A stretch of 64,000 bases of DNA. Source: Woeseiaceae bacterium. GTDB lineage: Bacteria > Pseudomonadota > Gammaproteobacteria > Steroidobacterales > Woeseiaceae. Both the position numbers and the translations under genes were made by a program. Below are positions 50,471-59,183 of this stretch, piece after piece; within the stretch, counting starts at the first letter, position 1; every line of letters starts with the position of its first letter. The DNA is taken from NCBI GenBank assembly GCA_021773115.1, contig JAJFKS010000013.1, positions 116,243 through 180,242 of the forward strand, read 5' to 3'. Under the pieces are notes generated by a model. That model was not told the origin of the DNA. It did no database searches and saw only the letters and a list, made by a program, of their open reading frames with translations.

Positions 50471-51976
50471 TTACGCCTGTTGCTCTTCCTCAAACCAGTG
50501 TGCGCGTGCCTTCATGATCAGAGCAGCCGCATCTTCCTCGGCGATTTCATCGTTAATCTCAAGCAAGTCATCGGTTGCGAGCTCAGCGAGATCCTCGCGT
50601 GTCACGACACCCTTGCTCGCCAGTAGAAACGCGAGACTCTTTTCCATGCCTTCAAGACTCAGCAAATCGTCAGCCGGTTCGACTTCATCGATTTTCTCTT
50701 CCTGAACAATCGCCTGGGTTAACAACACGTCACGAGCGCGACTGCGAAGTTCGTCGACGATACCCTCGTCGAATTCTTCAATAGCCACGAGCTCGGAAGC
50801 CGGCACATAGGCGACCTCTTCGATCGTTGAGAAACCTTCCTGAACGAGGATCAGCGATACTTCCTCATCAACGTCAAGTTGCTTTGAGAACAACGCAATG
50901 AGCTCTTTCTGTTCGGAATCGCTCTTTTCTTCGGCGTCCTGCGCGGTCATGACGTTCAGCTCCCAACCGGTCAGCTCACTCGCGAGGCGAATATTCTGTC
51001 CGCCGCGACCAATCGCCTGCGACAATTTATCCTCTTCAACCGCGATATCCATGCTGTGGTTGTCTTCATCGACAACAATGGAAACAACCTCGGCTGGTGA
51101 CATCGCATTGATGACAAACTGAGCAGAGTTGTCGTCGAAAAGAATGATGTCGACTCGCTCACCGGCAAGCTCGTTGGAAACGGCCTGAACGCGTGAGCCA
51201 CGCATACCGACACAGGCACCGACGGCGTCAATACGGCTGTCGTTGCTGCGAACCGCAATCTTGGCACGCAGGCCCGGATCGCGCGCTGCACCCAGAATAT
51301 CGATGAGGCCCTGACCAACTTCCGGTACTTCAATCTTGAATAACTCGACCAGGAACTCCGGCGAAGTACGCGTCATGAACAATTGCGGTCCGCGAATTTC
51401 CGAACGCACTTCGATCAGCAAGGCTTTAATACGATCCTGAGGTCGCACCGGCTCGCGTGGCACCATGTGCTCGCGCGGCACAAAGCCTTCGGCATTGCCG
51501 CCGAGATCGATATACACACCGTTGCGATCCACACGCTTGACGAGACCCGACAGCATTTCGCCCTCGCGTCCCTGGTATTCCTCAACAACCTGCTCACGCT
51601 CAGCCTCGCGAACTTTCTGCACGATGACCTGCTTCGCCGTTTGTGCCGCAATTCGACCGAATTCGACCGATTCCATCGGTATTTCAACATAGCCGCCGGG
51701 TTCGGCATTTTCGTCGACATCGACTGCATCAATCATGCGCAGTTCGCGATCCGGCGTTTCGAGCTCGGTCGATTCGTCTTCGAAGACCAACCAGCGTCGA
51801 AACGTGTCGTATTCGCCCGTATCGCGATCAATGCTGACGCGCACTTCAATGTCGTCACCGTGCTTTCTGCGAGTCGCAGACGCCAGTGCCGCTTCGATTG
51901 CCTCGAATATGATGTCTTTCTCAACGCCTTTCTCATTCGAGACAGCGTCAACAACCATCAGAATTTCTTTGCTCAT
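50471..51976 (-). CDS. nusA: Transcription termination/antitermination factor NusA
   Basis: RNA-polymerase-associated pausing and antitermination factor. 501 residues: N-terminal domain (1-125), S1 domain (about 135-200: LSGLVKRVDRNGVYIDLGGN), two KH domains (about 230-345, with ACVGMRGSRVQAVSNEL and GRGGQNIRLASELTGWELNV), and two C-terminal acidic repeats (about 360-500) that bind the RNA polymerase alpha subunit or lambda N. The AR repeats place it with proteobacterial NusA. It follows rimP by 29 bases. Confidence 0.98.
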   Translation of the reverse strand: MSKEILMVVDAVSNEKGVEKDIIFEAIEAALASATRRKHGDDIEVRVSIDRDTGEYDTFRRWLVFEDESTELETPDRELRMIDAVDVDENAEPGGYVEIPMESVEFGRIAAQTAKQVIVQKVREAEREQVVEEYQGREGEMLSGLVKRVDRNGVYIDLGGNAEGFVPREHMVPREPVRPQDRIKALLIEVRSEIRGPQLFMTRTSPEFLVELFKIEVPEVGQGLIDILGAARDPGLRAKIAVRSNDSRIDAVGACVGMRGSRVQAVSNELAGERVDIILFDDNSAQFVINAMSPAEVVSIVVDEDNHSMDIAVEEDKLSQAIGRGGQNIRLASELTGWELNVMTAQDAEEKSDSEQKELIALFSKQLDVDEEVSLILVQEGFSTIEEVAYVPASELVAIEEFDEGIVDELRSRARDVLLTQAIVQEEKIDEVEPADDLLSLEGMEKSLAFLLASKGVVTREDLAELATDDLLEINDEIAEEDAAALIMKARAHWFEEEQQA

Positions 51977-52005
51977 TACCCTAAAACTCCAAAAATCCCG
52001 CGGGC

Positions 52006-52458
52006 CTAGACCGCGTCGGGAACCAACCGAGCCGTATCGAGTCTCGCCAGCGGCAAACTGTGCGACTCTCCATCCACCTCAACTACGATGCTCTCATCAT
52101 TCGAGGACAACAATTTGCCTCGAAATCGCCGCCGCCCCGCAATGGGAAAGCGCATGGTAATTTTCACGATTTCGCCTTCAAACCTTTGAAAATGTTCAAC
52201 TTTTGTCAACTTCCTGTCCAGCCCTGGCGATGACACCTCAAGGTTGTATTCACCCGTCATCGGGTCTTCAACGTCGAGCAAAGCACTCACGGCATGGCTC
52301 ACTTTTTCACAATCGTCCAGATTGATGCCCTCTGGCTTGTCGATCGTGATGCGGACCAGGCCACCCTTGCCACTCAAGCGGACTTCAAGGTCCGCAAGCT
52401 CGTAGCCCAAGCGCTGAACCGTCGGCTCGAGCATGTTTCTAAGCTCGTCTGACGTCAT
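52006..52458 (-). CDS. rimP: Ribosome maturation factor RimP
   Basis: Needed for 30S maturation. 150 residues, two domains: N-terminal YELADLEVRLSGKGGLVRITIDKPEGINLDDCEKVS and C-terminal Sm-like ISV-containing region with SSPGLDRKLTK and the GRRRFRGKLL motif. First gene of the rimP-nusA-infB-rbfA-truB-rpsO-pnp operon, behind a long leader with two terminator-like hairpins. Confidence 0.97.
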   Translation of the reverse strand: MTSDELRNMLEPTVQRLGYELADLEVRLSGKGGLVRITIDKPEGINLDDCEKVSHAVSALLDVEDPMTGEYNLEVSSPGLDRKLTKVEHFQRFEGEIVKITMRFPIAGRRRFRGKLLSSNDESIVVEVDGESHSLPLARLDTARLVPDAV

Positions 52459-52489
52459 TTTCTACTCACCTAACTATCTGTTCTCAAAC

Positions 52490-52512
52490 AAAAAATGGGC
52501 CAATGGCCCATT
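52490..52512 (-). terminator. Second leader terminator before rimP
   Basis: On the minus strand ATGGGCC, loop ATT, GGCCCAT, then TTTTT, 33 bases before the rimP start. Confidence 0.85.
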
Positions 52513-52557
52513 CGTACCCAGCGCTGTGTCACTGCCCGTGCCAATCCTCCGGGCAAG

Positions 52558-52577
52558 AAAAAACCCCTAAGCGGGGC
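52558..52577 (-). terminator. First leader terminator before rimP
   Basis: On the minus strand GCCCC, loop GCTTA, GGGG, then TTTTTT, about 35 bases into the predicted transcript. Confidence 0.8.
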
Positions 52578-52615
52578 CTTAACCCATCGATACTTTGATG
52601 AGGCGCTGGCGCGGG

Positions 52616-52645
52616 ATTATACGGCAATGTGCGCCGGCCACGCAA
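52616..52645 (-). promoter_or_regulatory. Promoter of the rimP-nusA-infB operon
   Basis: On the minus strand TTGCGT (52640-52645), 18-nt spacer, perfect TATAAT (52616-52621). No gene lies between it and the leader, so the terminators downstream must act on the rimP transcript. Confidence 0.7.
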
Positions 52646-52722
52646 CGCCGATAATGGGCTATTTTGACAGCCATTCCGGATGCTAAGCTGCCTTTTTTTG
52701 ACGCCCACTCGAGGCCTTATCG

Positions 52723-54183
52723 ATGCTGACACTCAAAGACCCTTCTTTACTCAAGACCCAAAATTTCATCGATGGCAAGTGGGTCGACGGCTCGGCCGGC
52801 ACGATTGATGTGACGAATCCCGCCAATGGCGAGGTGGTCGCGACGATCGCCAATGGTGGCGCCGACGACGCAACCCGCGCCGTGGAGGCTGCTGCCAAGG
52901 CGTTCAAGGCCTGGAGCAGGATGCCCGCCAAGCAACGTGCTGTGCTGCTTCGCAAATGGTTCAACCTGCTGATGGCGAATGCCGATGATCTTGGGGCCAT
53001 CATGACAGCCGAACAAGGAAAACCGCTCGCAGAGTCCATCGGTGAAGTGTCCTACGGTGCTGGCTTCATTGAGTACTACGCGGAAGAGTCCAAACGCGTC
53101 ATGGGCCACACCATCCCAACGATCTCCAACGACCGTCGATTGCAGACCTACAAGCAGCCCGTCGGTGTTGTCGGTTGTATCACGCCGTGGAACTTCCCCA
53201 ACGCGATGATCGCGCGCAAAGCGGGTCCGGCGCTCGGCGCGGGTTGCACCATTGTGATCAAACCCGCCACCGAGACACCGCTTTCCGCACTTGCGATGTG
53301 CGAGCTCGCGGACAGGGCTGGCGTACCCAAGGGTGTCATCAGCGTCGTCGTCGGTGACAATTCACGCGAAATTGGCGCGGTTCTGACGCAGCATCCGAAA
53401 ATCGGCAAGTTTACGTTTACGGGTTCAACCCCGGTTGGCAAGATTCTAATGAAGCAATGCGCCGAGGGCGTTAAAAAGATTTCGCTCGAACTCGGCGGCA
53501 ATGCACCATTTATCGTATTTGACGATGCCCATATCGACGCCGCAGTCGCCGATTGTATTGCGACCAAATTCCGAAATTGCGGCCAAACCTGCGTATGCAC
53601 CAACCGAATTTTCGTGCAAAGCGGTATTGCTGCAAAATTCACAAACAAACTAAAAGCGGCAATTGAGGCTCTCAAGGTGGGTGACGGTTTCGAAGATGGC
53701 GTCACCATCGGCCCGCTGGTCAACGAGACCGCTGTTGGCGAAATGCAGGAATTCATGCAAGACGCTCAGGACAAAGGTGCTGATATTCAGGTTGGTGGAA
53801 AGTTGCATCCGCTGGGGCACTGTTTCTTCGAACCTACATTGGTCACCGGCATTACCGATGACATGCGTATTGCAAAAGAAGAAATCTTTGGCCCGATCGC
53901 CGCGGTTCAGATATTTGATACCGAAGACGAAGTTATCGAACGGGCAAATGATACGCAATACGGCCTCGCTGCCTACTTCGCGACGCGCGACATCGGGCGG
54001 GTGATGCGAGTCGCTGAGCAGCTCGAATACGGCATCGTCTGCTCAAATTCAGGCGTCTTCTCGACCGAGGTGGCTCCGTTCGGTGGTTGGAAAGAATCCG
54101 GCATTGGCTCCGAAGGCGGCCAGGAAGGCATGGCTGAATTTTTCGAAACCAAGTTCCATTCAATGGGCGGTATCGAGAACTAA
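52723..54183 (+). CDS. gabD: NAD(P)-dependent succinate-semialdehyde dehydrogenase
   Basis: Aldehyde dehydrogenase of 486 residues closest to GabD, which oxidises succinate semialdehyde to succinate in GABA breakdown. Motifs: TPWNFPNAMIARKAGPALGAGC near 154-175, KPATETPLSALA, the catalytic glutamate in SLELGGNAP and catalytic cysteine in FRNCGQTCVCTNR near 290. C-terminal SEGGQEGMAEFFETK is typical of GabD. No gabT is nearby, so glutarate semialdehyde or another semialdehyde cannot be excluded. Confidence 0.9.
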   Translation: MLTLKDPSLLKTQNFIDGKWVDGSAGTIDVTNPANGEVVATIANGGADDATRAVEAAAKAFKAWSRMPAKQRAVLLRKWFNLLMANADDLGAIMTAEQGKPLAESIGEVSYGAGFIEYYAEESKRVMGHTIPTISNDRRLQTYKQPVGVVGCITPWNFPNAMIARKAGPALGAGCTIVIKPATETPLSALAMCELADRAGVPKGVISVVVGDNSREIGAVLTQHPKIGKFTFTGSTPVGKILMKQCAEGVKKISLELGGNAPFIVFDDAHIDAAVADCIATKFRNCGQTCVCTNRIFVQSGIAAKFTNKLKAAIEALKVGDGFEDGVTIGPLVNETAVGEMQEFMQDAQDKGADIQVGGKLHPLGHCFFEPTLVTGITDDMRIAKEEIFGPIAAVQIFDTEDEVIERANDTQYGLAAYFATRDIGRVMRVAEQLEYGIVCSNSGVFSTEVAPFGGWKESGIGSEGGQEGMAEFFETKFHSMGGIEN

Positions 54184-54262
54184 CGCCTGCAAGGTCTTTC
54201 AATCGGGTGAGCATCAGTAAGGCATTTTCGCGTTTTCGCCGTCATGAGGCATTCTTGTCGCG

Positions 54263-55621
54263 ATGAAACCTGCCCTGCTCTGGTTTCGGCGCAATTTGCG
54301 CCTTTTGGATAATGCTGCGCTAATCGCCGCCGTTGAAACCGGCCGCCCGGTAATTCCTGTTTACATTGTCGACGAACAAGATGTCGGTGGTGCCAGTCAG
54401 TGGTGGCTGCATCACAGCCTGGCGTGCCTCAATCGGCAACTTCGAGGTATGGATTCGTCACTAATGCTGCAGAAAGGCCCACCCGTCACCGTTCTAAAAC
54501 AGCTATGCGACCAGACCGGTGCCGATGCGCTCTTCTATGCAAAGCGCTATGAACCGCTGAGTCGTCGCCAGGAACTTGAAGTCGCCGCGAACCTCGGCGA
54601 ACGTGTTGCAATTCATGCATTCGATGACGGCTTGCTGCATCGACCGGACGCAGTGAAGACACAAAGCGACACACCGTTTAAAGTCTTCACTCCGTTTTGG
54701 AAAGCTGCGATCAATCTGGCTGAGCCGACTCGCCCACTGCCCGTCCCGGCGTCGTGCAACTTTGCCTCTGCCACACGGCAATCGTTGCCGCTGGCTGATT
54801 TGGATCTGTTGCCGTCGCAGCCGGATTGGGGCCGGAAACTGCACGATACCTGGGTACCCGGAGAGCCCGCCGGACTGGACCACCTGGACCAACTCGATTC
54901 AATTGCGGAGCACTACGATCAGCGTCGCGACAGACCCGATATGGACGCGACAACCCGGCTATCGCCACACCTGCACTTTGGCGAGATCAGCGCACGACAA
55001 GTCTGGCACTCGCTACGCCAGCACGAACGGCGGCTTCTGTCTTCTGCGGGTAGCGCAGCAATACTTCGGCAGCTGTACTGGCGGGAATTCAGCACCTACC
55101 TGTTGTTTCATTCGCCTAGTCTGCCGGAGCGCCCGTTACGCAGCGAGTTTGAAAACTTTCCCTGGTCTGATAACCACTACCATCTCCGCGCCTGGCAACA
55201 GGGTATGACCGGCTACCCAATTGTCGACGCAGGTATGCGACAGCTTTGGCAGACCGGCTGGATGCACAACCGGGTGCGCATGATCGTTGCCTCGTTCCTC
55301 GTGAAAGATTTGCTCATTCCCTGGCAATCCGGCGCCGCATGGTTCATGGATACGTTGGTTGATGCCGACCTCGCGAACAACTCCGCAGCTTGGCAATGGG
55401 TCACAGGCTCGGGCTCGGACGCAGCACCGTATTTCCGAATCTTCAATCCCACATTGCAACAGAAGAAGTTTGACCCGCACGGCCGCTATGTATCGCGCTG
55501 GATTCCGGAGCTCGATGACAAGCACCCTGATGAATACCCGGCGCCCATCGTGGACCACAGCGTTGCCAGGCAGCGGGCGCTCGACGCTTATAAAGCCATC
55601 AAGGGTCAACAGACCTCTTAG
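54263..55621 (+). CDS. phrB: Deoxyribodipyrimidine photolyase
   Basis: Blue-light repair of cyclobutane pyrimidine dimers. 452 residues: N-terminal alpha/beta antenna domain (LLWFRRNLRLLDNAALIAAV) and C-terminal FAD domain with TRLSPHLHFGEISARQVWHSL, LYWREFSTYLLFHSP, GYPIVDAGMRQLWQTGWMHNRVRM and the closing FDPHGRYVSRWIPEL. Retains the FAD-binding and Trp-rich electron-path regions. Class I CPD photolyase is the best call; cryptochrome-like function is less likely. Confidence 0.95.
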   Translation: MKPALLWFRRNLRLLDNAALIAAVETGRPVIPVYIVDEQDVGGASQWWLHHSLACLNRQLRGMDSSLMLQKGPPVTVLKQLCDQTGADALFYAKRYEPLSRRQELEVAANLGERVAIHAFDDGLLHRPDAVKTQSDTPFKVFTPFWKAAINLAEPTRPLPVPASCNFASATRQSLPLADLDLLPSQPDWGRKLHDTWVPGEPAGLDHLDQLDSIAEHYDQRRDRPDMDATTRLSPHLHFGEISARQVWHSLRQHERRLLSSAGSAAILRQLYWREFSTYLLFHSPSLPERPLRSEFENFPWSDNHYHLRAWQQGMTGYPIVDAGMRQLWQTGWMHNRVRMIVASFLVKDLLIPWQSGAAWFMDTLVDADLANNSAAWQWVTGSGSDAAPYFRIFNPTLQQKKFDPHGRYVSRWIPELDDKHPDEYPAPIVDHSVARQRALDAYKAIKGQQTS

Positions 55622-55757
55622 GTCCTGCACTGACGTTCAATCGGAAACAATCTCCGCGTCATCGTGGTATTCGTATCGTGGTTCTCGTGAACACCCATTC
55701 AGGTACCGATTCCGTATACTCTGGTGTTCAGCCAGCTCGCCGCCGGAGGATAACTGA

Positions 55758-56507
55758 ATGTTCCGAAAACACGAGATGATCCCCAGCAGGCACATGGGCC
55801 GCGATGTCCATGTTTGGCGTTACGGTAATTTTGGCCCGCCACTAATTGCTTTTCCCAGCGCCTCGGGCATGGCGCACGAGTGGGAAAACCACGGCATGGT
55901 CGACGCACTTTCTGACTGGCTTGAGCGGGGCCTTCTCAAACTCTATACCGTCGAGAGCAATGTATCCTCCGTGTGGACAAAAAAGGAAATTCCACCGCAT
56001 GAGCGCATCAAACAACACATGCCGTACGAACGCTTTGTCATTGATGAACTGGTGCCCTACATACGCCGGGACTGCCAGGTCAACGACATTCCGATTGCAC
56101 TCGCCGGCACCAGCCTTGGTGCGCTGTACGCTGCAAACTTCGCACTCAAGTTTCCCGAGGTCTTTCGTTACGCCCTGTGCATGAGTGGCCGATACGATGC
56201 CACCTGGATGACCGACGGCTTCGTCAACGAGGATGTGTATTTCAATAGCCCGATATCCTATGTACCCGGCATCCAGGGCGAGTACCTCGATCGAATTCGA
56301 AAGCACACACACCTGTCGCTGGTCTGCGGGCAAGGTCAATGGGAAGACGGCAACATCGAAGACACCCAGCGCTTCGCGAGCCTGCTGCAAAGCAAGGGCA
56401 TCAGTCACAAGCTCGATCTGTGGGGCAAGGATGTGTCACATCAGTGGCCATGGTGGGCGCGGCAGGCGCGGCATCATTTGAATGCTTATATACACGCCAG
56501 AAACTGA
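55758..56507 (+). CDS. Alpha/beta-fold esterase family protein
   Basis: 249-residue cytoplasmic protein of the esterase D/PHB-depolymerase-like group. Nucleophile elbow AGTSLGALYAAN near 115-126, a preceding ERFVIDELVPYIRRD helix, and a C-terminal histidine in KDVSHQWPWW. Resembles proteins annotated as esterase or S-formylglutathione hydrolase relatives. Substrate unknown. It stands alone after phrB with a gap of 136 bases. Confidence 0.8.
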   Translation: MFRKHEMIPSRHMGRDVHVWRYGNFGPPLIAFPSASGMAHEWENHGMVDALSDWLERGLLKLYTVESNVSSVWTKKEIPPHERIKQHMPYERFVIDELVPYIRRDCQVNDIPIALAGTSLGALYAANFALKFPEVFRYALCMSGRYDATWMTDGFVNEDVYFNSPISYVPGIQGEYLDRIRKHTHLSLVCGQGQWEDGNIEDTQRFASLLQSKGISHKLDLWGKDVSHQWPWWARQARHHLNAYIHARN

Positions 56508-56575
56508 GTCGCACACACACGACGCCTTGCCGCAAGAGCGTCAAGTCGGTTGCACACCGCTTTGAAAAAAGCATT

Positions 56576-58612
56576 CTAGTCGGCAGGATACTTCGCAAAC
56601 CAGGCGAGGATATGATCAATTTTCGTAATGAGTTGGCTTGGCCGCCCGGATATATTGTGCGGCGCATCTGGCACCTCGACCAATACGGTATCGATACCGC
56701 GAATCTTGAGGGCGCTGTATAGCTGCTTGGACTCCGAAATGGGTGTTCGCAGATCGGCGGTGCCCACCATGACCAATGTCGGTGTTTCGATATTACCAAC
56801 CAGTGAGACCGGCGAGAACTTCATATAGGTTTCGATGTTCTCCCAGGGTTGGCCCGGGTAACGGTAGTTGGCGTACTGGAAATAGTTGTCTGCGGTCAGT
56901 GTTTTCGAAATCCAGTTCATGACCGGCTTGACCACAGCCGCCGCACGGAAGCGATTGTTCTTGCCGATAATCCACGCCGTCATGATGCCGCCGGCACTGC
57001 CACCGGTAACATACAGGCGATCTTCGGCAGTAACGCCCGTCTCAATGAGCACATCAACGCCATCCATGACGTCCTGATAATCATCGCCGGGATAGTCGTG
57101 ATACAGCAGGTTGCCAAACTCCTCGCCGTAACTCGTGCTGCCACGGGGATTGGGATAGAACACGACGTAGCCGGCAGCCGCATACAATTGCACTTCGGGC
57201 GAAAACCGCGGGCCATAATTCGATATCGGTCCGCCGTGGTTTTCTACGAGCAGCGGATAAGGCTTTGACGCATCGTGACCTGGCGGGAGCACAACCCAAG
57301 CCTGAATATCACGCCCGTCGACAGTCGATTTGTACCAAAGCTCTTCAAGCTTGCCGGGTGTTCGCCAGGCAAGCAAATCAGCATTGAACGAAGTGATGAT
57401 GCTGGGATCACCGCCTCGGCGGCCAAGCACGGCGAGTTCCGCAGGCCGGTACGGTGTTACTTGCGTGTACGCGATCGTGCCATTGTCCGCCACCGAAAAA
57501 GAACCGCCGCCGTAGGGCCTGCCGATTGTCGTGCCACCGAGATTGGTCGCAACAACTCTGGAACTTTCGGCCAGCGTTGTGAAGCCAATTTTCGTATCTC
57601 CATGATCATCGTATTGATAGTAGATGCCGTCGCTGTTCTTGTTCCATACGAGACCCGAAACGGAGCGATCAAAGTCGCTCAGCAACTCACGTTTATCGGA
57701 GCCGTCAATATTCATGACCTGTAGCTTTGACACCTGGTAGGTCTGAACCTTGTCCTCGGCACTCCAGTAAGCGATCTTGCGACCGTCCGGCGACACGACC
57801 GGCTCCGCATCCGGGCCATTCCGATCGGTCAGCGCTACTGTATCGCCGCTCCTGATTGAAACGCTGTAGATCTCCGAATTGTGGAAGCTGAGTTCCCAGT
57901 CGTCGTTGCGATTACCGGAAAAGATTAGCGAGTCGCCGTCACGCGACCACTGCGGCGTTCCTTCGTGCTTGAAATCACCGTGAGTCACCTGGCGTGGCGT
58001 CCCGCCCAGCGCCGAAATCACGAAAAAATGTTCATAGCCGGGCTCGAGATAACCCGAACCGTCGCGTTCGAATGTTAGCCGCGTGGTGACCCGTGGCCTG
58101 TCAGGCCACACTGCATCATCGGGCTTGTCCGGCGGCGTTACGAGTACGACCGGATCTTCAGGCACCATCATCGAAAACGCGATCTGCGTACCATCCGGTG
58201 ACCAGCTAAGGCTACCAGGCGACCGATTCAACTGCGTCAAACGTGCCGACTTTCCGTTTTCAACCCAGACAACGAAAATTTCCGTACCCGCATCTGACTT
58301 ACTCGTAAACGCGATGCGCTGACCGTCGGGTGACCAAACCGGGTTGGATTCATTCGTGTCTTGACCGGTTAGTGGCACGTTGTTGCTGCCATCGATATCG
58401 ATCAGCCATAGACGTGAAAACTTGCCATCCGACATGACATCCATGCCGTTGCGGACATAGACGATACGGCGCCCATCCGGCGATATCTGTGGATCGGAGA
58501 CCCATTCGAGTTCAAATACGTCCATACGCTCGAACGGTCGCAAATCATCGGCGAGCGCGTTGATCGACGACAGCAGTGAAAGAGTACTGAAGACAGTCGC
58601 AAGTAACTTCAT
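56576..58612 (-). CDS. Exported S9-family (prolyl oligopeptidase-like) peptidase
   Basis: 678 residues. N-terminal signal peptide (LLSSINALA, cleavage near residue 22). Residues about 30-400 carry repeated TolB/WD40-like PD40 blades (SPDGRRIVYV, SPDGQRIAFTS, SPDGTQIAFS, SPDGRKIAYWS). The C-terminal peptidase domain has the nucleophile in GGSAGGIMTAWI and the histidine in VEVPDAPHNI. It would cleave small peptides in the periplasm or outside; DPP-IV or acylaminoacyl-peptidase type is not decidable. Convergent with the esterase. Confidence 0.93.
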   Translation of the reverse strand: MKLLATVFSTLSLLSSINALADDLRPFERMDVFELEWVSDPQISPDGRRIVYVRNGMDVMSDGKFSRLWLIDIDGSNNVPLTGQDTNESNPVWSPDGQRIAFTSKSDAGTEIFVVWVENGKSARLTQLNRSPGSLSWSPDGTQIAFSMMVPEDPVVLVTPPDKPDDAVWPDRPRVTTRLTFERDGSGYLEPGYEHFFVISALGGTPRQVTHGDFKHEGTPQWSRDGDSLIFSGNRNDDWELSFHNSEIYSVSIRSGDTVALTDRNGPDAEPVVSPDGRKIAYWSAEDKVQTYQVSKLQVMNIDGSDKRELLSDFDRSVSGLVWNKNSDGIYYQYDDHGDTKIGFTTLAESSRVVATNLGGTTIGRPYGGGSFSVADNGTIAYTQVTPYRPAELAVLGRRGGDPSIITSFNADLLAWRTPGKLEELWYKSTVDGRDIQAWVVLPPGHDASKPYPLLVENHGGPISNYGPRFSPEVQLYAAAGYVVFYPNPRGSTSYGEEFGNLLYHDYPGDDYQDVMDGVDVLIETGVTAEDRLYVTGGSAGGIMTAWIIGKNNRFRAAAVVKPVMNWISKTLTADNYFQYANYRYPGQPWENIETYMKFSPVSLVGNIETPTLVMVGTADLRTPISESKQLYSALKIRGIDTVLVEVPDAPHNISGRPSQLITKIDHILAWFAKYPAD

Positions 58613-58648
58613 CGAGGAGCCTATGATCGCCAGGGAATGATGGCCAGT

Positions 58649-58837
58649 TTAACGTCTTGTATTGTTAATACCCAAACCTTGCAATACGTCGAACACACCA
58701 TGCGCTATTACCGCCGCAACGACCAGCCAAAGCGAATACTTGAATCCTGCAATGGAAGTCACCGCAAATGCTGCGGTTGCGATCGACGCTGAGATGCCGA
58801 CTGACAAGTCCAAGATAACTCCAAGCACGATTGCCAT
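58649..58837 (-). CDS. Short two-TM membrane protein, possibly truncated
   Basis: 62 residues, mostly hydrophobic, with two segments (about 3-28 and 33-52). AGGAGG lies 9 bases before the ATG, so translation looks real. The SLWLVVAAVIAHGVFDVL part recalls a conserved DUF-type membrane protein that, as I remember it, continues past the HGxxD region for another 50 or so residues; here it stops soon after. It may be a degraded copy or a genuine small protein. It lies 36 bases before the S9 peptidase start on the same strand, so the two could be co-transcribed. Confidence 0.6.
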   Translation of the reverse strand: MAIVLGVILDLSVGISASIATAAFAVTSIAGFKYSLWLVVAAVIAHGVFDVLQGLGINNTRR

Positions 58838-59183
58838 TTCGCTTTCCTCCTACGGATTGCACCGAGGTTCGCCGTTGTTTCATGAATCATCCCGGCCAGG
58901 CCGGGTAGTTCGCGATCTCATCCGCCAGGCTAGTTGATTACGACCAAAAGCCGTTAGGGGAGGCCCGCTCCCCTCCCGATACACTCCCACCACTTCCCGC
59001 CTTTATCGCAGTTTTATCACGAGCAAAGGCCTGCAATATCGATCCTCATTGAGCCGTATCCTTACCTGCTCGCACACGCACAGCTTCTGGAGTAGGCTTG
59101 ACGAGGCCCGCAATAATGGGTGCAGCCGCCGGCAGTAAACCACAATGACGACTCTAATCGCACTCTTTGCTCGATTACATTCG
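58838..59183. other. 346-base intergenic region before the lipoprotein
   Basis: No convincing gene. It has a GGGGAG/CTCCCC hairpin near 58957-58974 without a T run, and includes an in-frame extension of the downstream lipoprotein gene back to ATG 59145. No promoter could be picked with confidence. Confidence 0.5.

Larger units (their letters stand above)
52490..52609 (-). ncRNA. rimP leader RNA with two tandem terminators
   Basis: Between the predicted promoter and the ATG of rimP the transcript holds two hairpins each followed by a T run (52558-52577 and 52490-52512). An attenuator-like rimP leader with tandem Rho-independent stems is known in gammaproteobacteria from comparative genomics; this region has that architecture. 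The stretch between them contains a GCCCGGAGG...CACGGGC segment that could be an alternative stem. Control by NusA, a protein of this operon, is an attractive inference. Confidence 0.6.
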
